This document shows, in pieces, positions 32,023-43,582 of a DNA stretch of 64,000 bases. The notes under the pieces are model-generated. The model was not told where the DNA came from. It saw only the letters and a program-made list of their open reading frames with translations, and made no database searches. A program made the position numbers and the translations under genes. This stretch comes from Agriotes lineatus. Taxonomy: Eukaryota; Arthropoda; Insecta; Coleoptera; Elateridae. The stretch lies in NCBI GenBank assembly GCA_940337035.1, contig CALNHX010001942.1, positions 62,001 through 126,000 of the forward strand, in the 5' to 3' direction. The first letter of the stretch is position 1; each line of letters opens with the position of its first letter.

Positions 32023-34120
32023 CAGAGAGATTTTCTTTACTACGAACACGGTAGACGATATGTCGAATTTACAAATGCCGAGAATTTGACGTTGCCAGTT
32101 CGCATATTTTGTCAATAGCTAATATCTGCTGTCATTTCTATCTTAAAATCGATAACTACGAAGCAACGGAACAGTGCAAATTGTAAAATAGTATTATCAG
32201 GGTACAACGGTCCGGGAAATTCAAAATTCTTTCACAATATTTGGAAATACGCGTTCTTCATCCTTATCAACGTTACATAGAGTTATTTCAAATTTTGAAA
32301 ACTTGTTACGTGCTAAAAGCATATGGCACTAATACTAGTAGTTTACGGTATATAAATAGGAAATAAAAGATCAAGTGGGAATAACGCGGTGAAAGCTCAT
32401 ATAAAATTAATATCAGAGTGGCAATGGTTGCTATTAGAGGGTAGAAAATAAATAAAGGATTTTGTTTTTGAAAAACGAGTGACAGCATTTTAACGTGCAA
32501 AAGGTTTCATGGAAAAAACGTGATAATCTCGCAATTTCTCATGGTTTTGGTTATAGTAGTGAATAATACTGACCGACCGTCCTGGTAGGATATTATGGGA
32601 GCGAGTCATTTTTCGACGAATGTAGATTCGAGCATAGAAGCGATATAGGAACCACGCCTGTTATCAGGGTACGTATGATTATTCTGGCAGCTACCTCATT
32701 CTATCTTGAAATTCGATATTATAGCAACAATTACTAGGCGTAAAACCGACGGGAAGTAGTCTGCTGAAAATCATCATGCAGTCTTGGGGTCAACTTGCAG
32801 TAGGTGACAGCCGGCGATTGGGGCCTGTCAAGCTGACATTTGTTAGGAGTCATTGAACTTATTAAGCGTCTGCAAGTATAACGACAAACTGTAAAGTGAT
32901 TTAATTAGAATCTGATGATCTTTTTCATATAAGAACACTGTGTACTCATTAAACGTATTGATTTAAGTTAAGTGGGGTACCCCGTTCAAATAGTAGAGCC
33001 TAATTGAATAATGGTCAACGTTTGAGTAAAAATAAAGCTAGTTAAAGGTATTGCTCTCTTTCATTTTAATTTCAATCAATGAGTTCGATAATTGTTTCAT
33101 TAGATATAAAGTGAAGTTACAAGTTTCTTGACCTATATCAGTGTACCTGAGTAAAACTTGTTGGCGCTCCCTTTAACATCTTAATCAAAGAATTCACGAC
33201 GTCTTCACTGCTGCTAGAGACGAGTCTCAAGTACACTTTTATGGTGATCAATTGTTGAGTTAAAAATATAGAACGCCGACCTAAAGGTAAGTAAAAAGCT
33301 AACAAACTTTAGATGTGTTTCTCTCCAAAAGCACAAAAGGCCTAATGTTTCCAATGAAGACATGAATTTAAAAGAGGTTTCTATTACCGCTAATGACTAT
33401 CCAGATTATTCATTTAAATAAATTGCAGAACTAATAGATTTAGCTGCAATATTCTTCCCGATGGCCATTTCAGAAATATGGAATTTTGTTAAACTGTGAT
33501 AGAAATGCCGAAAACTTCCTCTAGAAAGTCGTTTCCACTACAACCAACGATTTGAAGAACTGCGTTTAAAAATTAAAGAGGTAGTTCAGAGTACTAGCAC
33601 TAATAGGTTGGCTAATGTGCGGAGAAGTTTCCATGATCGCTTAGGATATTGTTTAGCGCAAGAAGGCAGGCTCTTTGAACACGAGCTAATTTAAACTTCT
33701 TGAATTTTGTTGTTTGAAATAAAAATAGTTTTACTTTTGTTTACATCTTTTACTATGAGTTAGTTTGTTTGGAAGAAATGATTTCTTTCTTCAGAATGCG
33801 TTTTACTTTGTAAACCACCTTTTACTTTACTGTTAATCTCTAAAAATCCTCCGTTTTTCAACTCTGAATTTATCACCTGAATTAATCGCAGAATAACGCA
33901 GTACCTCATACATTCTATCTGTGATATAATAATTAACTACCAAAAATTACACTAGGCGTGGATGCTTCGTCTGCGTTGAACAATTACTTAATCAACGCAG
34001 ATGACCCGTGGATTAATATCAGAGTACCTTAGACCGACTGTCCATCGGTCTTGGCGTCCTTTTAGGCAATCGTAAATTCGCCTTGATTTACTCGTGTTCA
34101 CAGTTTATGAATTTTTACTG
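32023..34120. mobile_element. Mariner-like fossil, copy 2, split by a solo LTR
   Basis: Starts CAGAGAGATTTTCTTTACTA and ends ATTTTTACTG, with TA on both sides, mirroring copy 1 at 14526-15591. Apart from the insertion at 32304-33304 the two copies align along their whole length with scattered substitutions and a few small indels. The transposase N-terminus seen in copy 1 is more damaged here. Confidence 0.68.
32304..33304. mobile_element. Solo LTR (1.0 kb) inside the mariner fossil
   Basis: The insert, absent from copy 1 of the host fossil, begins TGTTACG and ends GCTAACA, with inverted TGTTA/TAACA tips and a duplicated AACT at 32300-32303 and 33305-33308. A TATATAAATA lies near 32351 and an AATAAAG near 33033, the latter consistent with an R-region poly(A) signal. 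No coding. Comparison with copy 1 gives the empty site directly. Confidence 0.7.
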
Positions 34121-34163
34121 TATATCAATTTACATAAAACACTCTGAAAAGAAAGAAGACACT

Positions 34164-35490
34164 TCAAATGGCCATGGCAATCTTTGATATAAACCCTGCT
34201 AAAAAATAGCTTATCTCAACACTGTAAATGAATCCCACAGACACATTATGCCTCTTAACAAACCTCATTCTCCTGCCCCACCAGACATAATTGCTGCCCG
34301 TCTCTTCTACTGCTTGGTAAATATCAAAGAACTTTCCATTGGAAATACCATAATCCTTATGTAGGCCATATGGATCGGAAGCAGTCTTGCAGTCCTTCTT
34401 TAAAACGGTGTCCACCTTCACAGAAGAGAAAAACACTACAGACTGCGGCAAATCATTCAGTCCGAGCTTCATGGAGCAGAACAACCTAGTTAGAAAGTTC
34501 GTGACGTGCATAGCTTCGGGCACCAAATACCACACCACGTTGTGAAAACTGAAGCAGAATCAAACCTGATTTTGCATGATCCAGTGCATGCAGACGATTA
34601 TCAGCTTTGCACAACCCAATTCACACTTGTTCTGTCGCTGGGCATTGCCTTAGCCTCCAAAGCTCGACTTAATCTGCAATGCAAGAATGGAATAGTTGGT
34701 TCAGAGTTTCCCGCAATTTCGTCCAGCCAATTGAACATTTCCAATTCGGTGCCACCAACCCATTTCGCCTTCATTTCTTCAATCTTCTTTCTGTGCAGCT
34801 TCGCCAGTTCGCAGGCTTGCTGCAGCCCGTATGGCTGATCCGGAAAGTCTAACAAGATGAGTATTTTCATAGCTTTATTCGTAGCCTCACTTTCCGACAT
34901 GGTCAGATGAAACTGTTTGAGCAATTGCTCAGCAAAATTCTGCCCAACACCACAAATCCTTGAATAATTAATGACTTTGGCATGCTCCCACTGCTTTGGC
35001 AGTAACACTATGCATATCTGTGCTGTCTGCTTTGTTCCCACTCAAAGTTTCCCCGCCAAAAGAAGTCGCCACAAATCCTGAGAGTCCACATCAGCACCGA
35101 CAGCACTGAACCATGGCGCTCAATTCAAACCCAACTCTTTCGGGATGTGCGTTTGATGCTGTCATCCAGGTGGGCACCATTGCTCTCCAGGTTAAGGTAC
35201 CGTTCAGTAACCACCTGAGGCGAGATAGCCCCATACTTCTGCCCGCTACCCCTCATGCGCCTCAGCAGGGCGATGTCTTTGAGCCATACAACCATTTGGT
35301 CCATAATGCGGTCATGGTTGTTACGCCAGTCGGACAGCTGCCGCTCGATGGATAGCATCTCCGCACTTTCAGTGTCCAGTGCCACGAAGCCCTTGGGGAA
35401 TTTGTTTAGAAAGTTCTTGGATAGTGGATTGCCCACACGGTGAGAAGAGCCATCTTTGTGTGGGAGCTTGAAGAACTAGCTGCAATCCTC
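34164..35490 (-). pseudogene. Mitochondrial DNA polymerase gamma (catalytic subunit) pseudogene, C-terminal part
   Basis: The minus strand reads, in POLG order: VGNPLSKNFLNKFPKGF, ERQLSDWRNNHDRIMDQMVV, QKYGAISPQVVTER (35436-35125), a deleted and frameshifted middle with STDMHSVTAKAVG, then EHAKVINYSRICGVGQNFAE (motif-B helix of family-A polymerases), KWVGGTELEMFNWLDEIA, TPFLH.RLSRALE-type text (35041-34601), and FSFHNVVWYLVPEAMHVTNF, VVFFSSVKVDTVL, DPYGLHKDYGI (34548-34164). The catalytic HDE triad region reads HNV here, so the active-site aspartate is lost. Coding blocks follow each other without intron-sized gaps, suggesting a retrocopy. Only the polymerase half is present. Confidence 0.85.
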
Positions 35491-35730
35491 CAGGATGATG
35501 TTGCACCTTGTGATTAATAATAAGATTAGAATGTTGATTTATTCTATTTTGAGTAATTAAATGGTAAATTGTTAATATAAAAAAATAAATACAACTTTAA
35601 GTTTACTAGCTATAACTCGCTAGCAAGTTTTTCATATTATTTTTAATAATTATGGAATATTTGCTAAAAATCTTATACACACAATTATGACAATTTGCAT
35701 AATTAATAGTACAACTTGCCATTTAACTGC
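35491..35730. other. AT-rich interval before the hAT element
   Basis: No frame or repeat recognised. Contains several AATAAT/AATAAA-like strings. Confidence 0.4.
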
Positions 35731-35829
35731 ATATTATTCAGGGCCGTAGCCAGGGGTACGCCAGGGCAGGCTGAGCCTGCCCTGGAAAATTTTGAGCCTG
35801 CCCTAGCCGCTAGCCAAAGCTTGCTAAGG

Positions 35830-36078
35830 ATGTCGCAAATTTCTATGCTTAATTATTGGACTAGTTTTGTTCAACAAAATAATTTGATTGACATAATGGC
35901 AGAAATGGTCTCTCAAAGCATCGTTAACGATATCGGCAATGCTGATGTTCTATGGTTTAGTATTTTAGAGGATGGCACATACAATGAAAATAATAAAGAA
36001 AACATTGCAATGGGACGTATATGGTTAAAGCGGCAACAAAAAGTGAAAAGTATAATGAAAATTTTGTTAAGTCAGTAG
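35830..36078 (+). pseudogene. hAT-1 transposase, N-proximal fragment
   Basis: Reads MSQISMLNYWTSFVQQNNLI, MVSQSIVNDIGNADVLWFSI and LEDGTYNENNKENIA. The block DIGNADVLWFSILEDGT matches the first catalytic aspartate region of ZMYM1/DUF4371-type hAT transposases (usually ...FSILADET.D). E replaces the usual A/V before D. The zinc-finger N-terminus is missing. The downstream catalytic part restarts at 51246. Confidence 0.65.
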
Positions 36079-36454
36079 AGGAAGTAAATGGACATTATAA
36101 AGGTAAATCTTACAGTGCAGTAGTAGCAAATCAAAAGGAAATATTAATAGTAAAACCTGCGAAGGTAACAAATCATGATATATAAACCGTTCAATAGTTA
36201 TTTGCCAAGTAGGTAGACATGGAATTTTGTTTTTATGTTTAATAAAACTAAAACTCCCTAGAAACTCTTTCTGACACTTTGTCAGAAGCAGCTGTTATGT
36301 ACAGGAGGCTCACGAAAGTGTCTAATTTGACATTTTGAGGTTAAACATGCAATGTTGCCAGTCCTTTCATACTTTGTTTGCCACTAGGCATAATATGTAT
36401 GGACATCGCCGTCATGGATATCTATCTGTCAAACAAATTGTAGTACTAAAGTAA

Positions 36455-37545
36455 ATATGCCAAAAGTCATTAAAGGTGACACAAAACTACAAATTACAAA
36501 GGCTCACAGGCATTATAAAGCTGACAGGCCCGACCTCAGTGAAACTGAAATCTTTGCTCGGCTTAGTGACTTTTGGGATGCAAGTATTTATGCATAAAAC
36601 TTAATTGTTGCTTTAATTTTCGGCTTTGTACTGTTTTAGATATCTGAAAGAACTATTAGAAATATTATAGGGCGGAACAATTTTGAAATTAAACCTTTTG
36701 GCCCACGACCTAAAAATGATACATACTATTTGCAACATACGCACTGAAGAAGTAGTTAACCATGCGAGACAAATTGTGCAAGAACAACCACACCTATCTG
36801 TTCGCCATTTAGGACAACAATTAAATGTTTCATATTCAACATCTCATAGGATATTAAGAAGCAATTTGCATTATTTTTCTTACCGGTTGCAAGTGTATCA
36901 GGAACTGCTGCCAAACGATCCTCCGGTTAGATTGGAATTTTGTAACTGGTTTATCAATAATTTAGGAAATAACGATAATGCGTTTGAGAAAACTTTCTTT
37001 ACTGATGAGGCATACTTCTATTTATCTGGCTATATTAATTCACAAAGTATGAGGATGTGGAGCGCTGAGAATCCCAGTTTTTATGTTGAAGAACCACTTC
37101 ACCCACAAAAAATCGGGGTTTGGGCTGCAATTAGTAAAAGAAGAGTTATAGGTCCTATATTTTTTAAAGGTAATTGAGTGCAGTAAAACGATTAAATTTT
37201 ATTTTAATAGTTCAAATTTTAGGTTTTCTAAATGCACAACCATATCATACTGAAATTTTGTCGCCGTTTTTTGAAGAGTTACGTGACAATGAATTACAAA
37301 CGGGTTACGTACTTTCAATAAGATGGGGCATAAATTTACTTAAAGAGTTTTACAAAAACAGAGTTATTAGTCAAAACATGTCTACAGTGTGGCCCCCGAG
37401 GTCTTGTAACTTAACTCCCTGTGATTTTCTTCTGTGGCCATATTTAAAAAAAATCCATTCTTCAACTTCCACTGGACAATATTCAGCAGCTTTAACAAAG
37501 AAGTACCTAATGGAAAAAATAAAGAAATTAATAATAATGGCGTAA
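36455..37545 (+). pseudogene. Mariner-like transposase with two short introns, frameshifted
   Basis: Exon 1 begins MPKVIKGDTKLQITKAHRHY. A 60-bp GC-AG intron (36580-36639, GCAAGT...TTTTAG) restores the frame to ISERTIRNIIGR. A frameshift near 36720 leads to the HTH domain (EQPHLSVRHLGQQLNVSYST). The catalytic part has FFTDEAYFYLSGYINSQSMR, IGVWAAISKRRVIGPIFF, then a 53-bp GT-AG intron (37170-37222). The last part reads HTEILSPFFEELRDNELQ and WPPRSCNLTPCDFLLWPYL. First and third catalytic aspartates are visible (TDEA; CDFLLW). The region around the second (usually QQDGA.AH) is corrupted, so it is inactive. Confidence 0.72.
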
Positions 37546-37555
37546 TATTAAGATT

Positions 37556-38150
37556 TGAGAATAGAACGAGTTAAGGAGTTTACTTTCTTAGGAACATTAA
37601 TCTCTGAAAACTTAAATTACACACAAGGAATTAAATCAAGGTTAATAAAAGCATCGAGATGTCCGGGCGCGTTAAATAGTATAATGCAAAACTACGACTT
37701 ATAAGACTGTAATTCGACCCACAGCTACGTACGCATGTGAAACATGGACGATGAATGTGGCAGACCAAGATACGATAAGTAGGTGGGAGAGAAAAATGCG
37801 GAGAAAAATATTTGGAGGGACTCGGACGGATGATGGTTGGAGAAGACTTACAAACGAAGAGGTACAAAAGAAGTATGGAGAGCCAAATATAGTAGACTTC
37901 ACTAAAGCTCGAAGGTTAAAATGGTTTGGGCATATATGGAGAATGCCAGATGGAAGAGCTACTAAGATAGTATTGGAAGGCAAAGCGCAAGAAACTAGAA
38001 GAAGAAGCGACCAACGAATAGGTGGAAGGAGGCAGTAATGGAAGACATAGCAAGGAAAGGAATAGAAGACTGGAGAAATAAAATCATCAATAAGGGACAA
38101 TGGAGACACATTGTTATGCAATTGGCCTAAAGTGGCTTGTAAAAGCTTTA
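37556..38150 (+). pseudogene. 5'-truncated LINE scrap (RT C-terminus)
   Basis: Reads VKEFTFLGTLISENLNYTQG, then, frameshifted, WERKMRRKIFGG, RRLTNEEVQKKYGEP and LKWFGHIWRMPDGRATK, the thumb/C-terminal region of insect LINE reverse transcriptases. Only the last 600 bp of the element are present, inside the 3' half of the mariner-like element. Target duplication not resolved. Confidence 0.68.
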
Positions 38151-38565
38151 TTTTAACTGAAAAAATACATAAATTGTAATATTTAAATATTTTTGTATAC
38201 AATTTATAATTACAATAAAAAAACGACTTTCATTATACCATTATGCCTACTCAACAAAGTATGAAACGTATTCAGAATCAGCAATTTGTCTTTCATGAAA
38301 TTTATCTTAACCAATACTAAAAGTGGCACAAAATCCAAAACCAAATCTGGCAACCACGTTTTGTACATTAACATAAAATTATCATTTTATATAAAATAAG
38401 CATAACCTAACTTTTGTTAATGACTGACAGCATATTTACAGGGTGAAATTCATCACCCTAACATGGCCTCCTATCTGGCAAATAACTATTGAACGGTTTA
38501 TAGTTAAGAAGGATATCGTTGAAAAATGAATACTTCTTCTTCTTCTTTAGCTGATGCCTTATGCC

Positions 38566-41500
38566 TTACGGCATCGGCTGTGCTGGAGTGTTCACCCATT
38601 CTCTCCACTTCTTTCTATCTCTTGCCATTAACCTTAGCTGTCGAGTTGTTTTCCCCCTTCTCTCCGCCAATTCTTCTATTCTCTGTCCCATGTTTTTGCC
38701 TGGTCTTCCTACCCTACGTTTCCCATGTCTTTTTGTTTCTGCTACCTTCCTGGTCAATACGTCTTTCTGTATCCTCATAACGTGCCCAAACCATTTCAAT
38801 TGTTTCTCTTCTATGATTTGAGTGATTGACTTTTGTTGCATACTTTCCATGATATCTTCATTTCTGCATCTGTCCCTCTTTGTTTTTCCTGCTATTTTTC
38901 TCAGGAACTTCATTTCTGCTGCTGTTATCAGACTTTCCTGTTTTACTGTTAAAGGCCAGGTCTCGCATCCATATGTCATGATTGGAACCGCTATTGTGTT
39001 ATATATTGCTGTTTTTGTCTTTGTGATAATTTCTCTCTTTCCTAGGATTGTTTTATTGATTTGGTAGAATACTTGTGTGGCCTTTCTGGTCCTACTTAAT
39101 ATTTCCGTGTTTATTTTTCCATTGTCACTTATTTTAGTTCCCAGGTAATCCATTGTGGATACTTGTTCTAACTCATCCTCTCCGCATGTAATGTGTTGTT
39201 GGTCCTGTTTTCCATTAATTATTATTACTTTTGTTTTCCTTGTATTTATTTCCATGCCCATTCGCGTTATTGTTGTGTTCCATTGATCTAGTATTTTTTG
39301 TGTATTCGTTCGGTTATTTCCCATAATTATTATATCGTCTGCATATAGCAGACTGCAGCTGAACTGGTTGCAATTCTCTGTGTCCAACTGTTATTTTGGG
39401 GGTGCTTTCTTTGCACATCTTTAGAATTCTGTCCATATAGATGTTAAAAAGCAGAGGACTCAGACTGTCCCCCTGCTTGACACCCTTCTGTATCATAAAT
39501 TCTCTGGAGTATTTACCTTTTAATCTAACCTCTCCTCTAACCGAATTGTAGATGCTCTTGATCACTTGTCTGAGTTTTTCTGGCACTCCCGTTTCTTTTA
39601 GACAATTCCATAATTTATCCCTCGGTATTGTGTCAAATCCACTAGAAATCCACTAGAAATAGCTCCTTCCCTTGTTCTATTGCGAATTCCATTACCTTCC
39701 TAACTATGCTTATATGATCTTGTGTTTGCTTTCCCTTCGTGTATGCTGCTTGTTCTTCTTCAAGTTTCATAGCCACTGCGTTTCTTAGTTTCCCTTCTAT
39801 TATCATTGTGTACATTTTGAATATTGTCGAAGTAAGGCAAATCGCCCTGTAATTTTCGCATTTAGTCGTTTTTCCTTTTTTATATAGAGGTATTATTATA
39901 TTCTTTTCCCAGTCCTTGGGTATTTTGTTATCTGTCCATGTTTTCTTGAATATAAGTGCTAACCATTCTACCATTTCTTTTCCTCCCTATTTAATTAGTT
40001 CTGGTGCTAATTCATCCCTCCCAGCTGCTTTTCCTGTTTTCAGTGATTTGAGAGTCTGTATTATTTCTTCGTGTTGTATTTCATCTTCAACTTGTTCTGT
40101 GTAACCGTTCTCTTCTCTTGTCATAATTTCGTCCTGGTTATTATCATCTCGGAACTTCTCTTCATAGAATCTCCTCCATTTCAGTTTTGAGCTCTGCGTT
40201 ATGATCTTCTATGTTCCATACTTGTTCCTGTTTGTTTCCCTTCTGAGTTCTGATTATTCTCCAAAATTTACTTTTGTTTGTAGTATATTCTCTTTCCACT
40301 TCCTTTCCAAACTCTTCCCACGCTTTGGTTTTTAGTTTTTTCACTTCTTGTTTGGCTTCATCTCTTTTTTGTATATATCTGACTTTGTCCTCATCTTTTC
40401 CGGTTGTTATGTATTTTTTCCATGCTTTTTTCTTTTCCCTTATTCTTATTTTTACTTCATTGTTCCACCATCTGCTGCTTTTCCTGTCTGCATTTATTTT
40501 TCTTGTTCCACATATATCCTTTGCTGCAGTAATTATTATTTCTTTGAAAACAGTCCATATTTCTTCCAATTCCTTCCCTCTTGCTTCTTCAAAATTATTC
40601 TTTAACCTTTTCTCTAATTCCTCCTGGTATCTTTCTCTTATTTCCATATCCTTTAATTTTTCCGTCTGTATTTTTGTGAATTGTTTTGTCATTTCTTTTC
40701 TGGTTATCACTTCATCTATTTCTATTACAATTAACCTGTGATCTGTTCCCAGTTCTGCTTGCTTTTCCACCCACACATCTCTTACATTTCCTTCAAAAGT
40801 TTTTGTGTATGCTATATAATCTATTATGCTTTTATGTTTTCCGTCCTGTGACTCGTATATATATTGTGGCTCTTTTCCGTGATTGTAGAAGGTGTTTCCT
40901 ATTTGCTTGTCATTAATTATGCAGAAATCTAGGATTCGCTTTCCGTTTTGGTTTAAAGTCTCTTCTGTACCATATCTTCCCATGCAGCCTAATGCTCTGT
41001 TTGTGTCTTTTCCTATTCTTCCATTCCAGTCCCCTATTATTATGACTTCTCTATCCCTTTCTCTTGCCTCTTCGACTTGTTCTTGTAGGGCTTCATAGAA
41101 CTTCTCTATTTGTTGTTTTTCTATGCCTTCTCTTGGTGCATAAATTTGTATTATTGTTATATTTGTTTTCAAGTTTACATCTACATACAATATCCTGGGG
41201 CTTATTGCTTTCCAGTACACAATTTTATTTTCTATGTCTTCATTTGTTATCAGTGCCACCCCTTCAGTGGCCCATTCGGTTTTATCGACTCCTGAGTATC
41301 TGAGTGTATACCTATTGTTTATAGCAATATTTCTCGAGTCTTTATTCTTGGTTTCACTGGTTCCTAGTATCTGAATACCACATCTATCCATTTCTTCGGT
41401 AATTTCTTGTTCTTTTCCATTTAACGTTTGTATATTCCATGACCCTATTTTTATTTTCTGTATCTCCTTTGCTGTGTTTGTTCCTGCTTTGTTTTGTACT

Positions 41501-41673
41501 TGTTCGGTTAAATCTGTCTTTTCCTCTTTATTTATTTCTGTTTGATTCTCTTTGTATATCCGTTCCCGTTTCAGTGTATTTATTATACCCTCCCTTGGCT
41601 TTAATATATTTATATGTTTTATTATTTCTTCTAAACCTGTTGAATGTCCTTTTTCGTTGCCTTCCGTCTTCAC
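38566..41673 (-). pseudogene. LINE-E ORF2: endonuclease and reverse transcriptase
   Basis: The first 503 codons (41673-40162) are open and hold a complete APE endonuclease: IGSWNIQTLNGKEQEITEEM, LGTSETKNKDSRN, YAPREGIEKQQIEKFYEAL, IIIGDWNGRIGKDTNRALG and AELGTDHRLIVIEIDE. The reverse transcriptase follows in broken frames: AAGRDELAPELIK, then a stop, ENYRAICLTSTIFKMYTMI, ITKG/YTKGKQTQDHISIVRK, GVKQGDSLSPLLFNIYMDRI and SLLYADDIIIMGNN near 39340. The C-terminus ends KWREWVNTPAQPMP. Breaks lie near 40162, 40000, 39640 (a short tandem duplication of ATCCACTAGAA) and 39365. Confidence 0.85.
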
Positions 41674-41699
41674 ATGATCCGTCCAATTTTCTCCTGTTT

Positions 41700-42383
41700 C
41701 TAATTGTTTTTTGGAATATATTGCTTTCGTGTCGTTCCGGTAATGTTCACGATTGATTTTTTGACGTCTCCATCCGCTTTGTTTACTTTTTCGCTCCTCA
41801 TTGGTGCTAGCATGGTTTGCATATAGTTTTTCTTCTTAGGGATAGTTACTGTAGTGGATTTTATTTCTTCATCATCAGTGGATCTATTCCTCTTCTTGCT
41901 ATCCTCTGTGTCGACTGCATATCTTGTCTGTTTTAATATTATATTTTGTCCTTCTTCGTCCTCCTCATTCTCTGATTTTCTGCTTGCCTCTAAATCCTTG
42001 ATTTCATATTCCTCGTTGTTAATTATAATTTTGCTTCCCCATATTCTTGCTCTGTGGCCTTTTTCCTTGGCAACCTTTAAATGCTGCATTAGGATTTTCT
42101 TTTCTTCTTGTTCCTTTTGGGTTAAGTCATTACTTAGCCATATCGCTGTTCCTCTTAGTTTTTTCGCATTTTTTACTATTTCGATTTTCGTATTCCATTT
42201 GGTGAGCATCACTAAGATGGGTCTCTTTCTCCCTTCCTTGTATTCTACTAATCTTATTACTCTTTCTACCTCTACTTCCGCATTTAGGTTAATCTCTATT
42301 TTATTCATTAACTGTAAGAATTTTTTCTTGGTGTTTTCTGGTGTTTCTTCTGGATCCTCTTCCACTCCATAACACACCAAATT
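41700..42383 (-). pseudogene. LINE-E ORF1, C-terminal part (RRM and CTD)
   Basis: Starts at the insertion edge with KNLVCYGVEEDPEETPENT, the first strand of an RRM-like ORF1p core. Then VERVIRLVEYKEGRKRPILV, LRGTAIWLSNDLTQKEQEEK and a long basic, acidic-patched tail (SKKRNRSTDDEEIKSTTV). It parallels LINE-D ORF1 domain by domain with limited identity. Its coiled-coil start lies at 45428-45683 on the far side of the insertion. Confidence 0.75.
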
Positions 42384-43582
42384 TTTTTTTTACCCCCCCA
42401 TACCCGTAGGTATAGGGAAGTCTTGGAATCATGAAAATTTTGGAAATCGAGATTTTCACAGAAATATCCGTTTTGGGCCTCTAGGAACCCAAAAAAGTGG
42501 TTTTTAAAAAATGTCTGTCTGTGTGTGGGTGGGTGACGCTCCTATAGCCGAAAGTATTGCTCCGATTTTGATGCGCTTTGGAATGCGGGGGTGTATCGAA
42601 AATTCATCGACAAAATAAGCTTTTCAAAAAAATCCGAAACCGGAAGCGGAAGTTACGCATGTTTTTTTGGTATCACTGTTTTCGTGATTAAAATTTTGAA
42701 AATTTTATCGCGGATAGCGATAGAGGGTCATAAGACAAATCTGTTAGTTTTTTGCCGAACTCGCTAGGCTTAAAATGAAGGGCGCTATGAGTTTTTGAAA
42801 ATTTTGAGTTTAACGCCCTATTACTCAAAAACGGATGAATCGATTCAATTGATTTTTTTTTCTGAATAGTATATGAAGGCTAACATGAGGTGATATAAAA
42901 AGTGTTTTGAAAAATATTAAGGGGCCTAAATTACAAATTTTCAAAATTTTGGAAATTTTCTAAAAATCATTTCTTAAAAACTGTCCACAGGAATTTGTTT
43001 AAACTTCATACACTGATAGACCCCGAAAAGGGCTATCGATCTGTTTTTTAAAGAATCTCATGAATTATCTGTGGCGCCCTCTACGAAGCTTTGAAGTTTG
43101 AAAATTTAAACCCCTTTAATTAATAAACAAAACAAGATAGGTAGCTGGGGTTTTCACTGAATTGCTCAGTGCATAATGGAGCATATGAATATGCAAAAAA
43201 ATATTACACTCGTGGGTATATGTAAGCGCACCGGCCCCCTCGCCCCTCTATTTTTGAAAAATAATTTTTTTATTCTAACGGTTGTTATATTTTTGCGTCA
43301 AAGAATCTTTTTCCGCGAAAATAAAAAAATCGATTTGGTATGCCCTAGAAAATATAATTTCCAGGTACTTAGAAAATTTCACCTCGGTGCTACAGCCGTT
43401 TTGAGGAAAATAATACATAAACTAGCACAGTGGCGGCTTGTCCACTTGGCGCCATCTACAGAAGCTCGGTGGTCACGTTTTGAACTACACATTCTTTTAT
43501 ATTTACCCGCAATTTATGTGAAAGTGTAAACGCTTATCACGGTGAAGACGTGAGTCATCGAGTTGAAATTTTGATATGTTGT

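Larger units (their letters stand above)
36183..38500 (+). mobile_element. Mariner-like element with 26-bp TIRs, nested in hAT-1
   Basis: Left end TAAACCGTTCAATAGTTATT and its exact inverted copy at the right (ending 38500), with TA at 36181-36182 and 38501-38502. It carries an intron-containing transposase (36455-37545) and, in its 3' part, a LINE scrap (37556-38150). The 350 bp before the right end look like the transposase 3' region without coding. Confidence 0.8.

Noticed and set aside
34506..35355. Plus-strand frames opposite the POLG pseudogene
   Set aside because: No family match; the minus strand explains the sequence.
40274..41303. Hydrophobic plus-strand frames resembling membrane proteins
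   Set aside because: Antisense shadows of the A/G-rich LINE-E ORF2.
42515..42540. Possible telomeric or satellite repeat
   Set aside because: Only a short TG-rich microsatellite; no TTAGG or long array.
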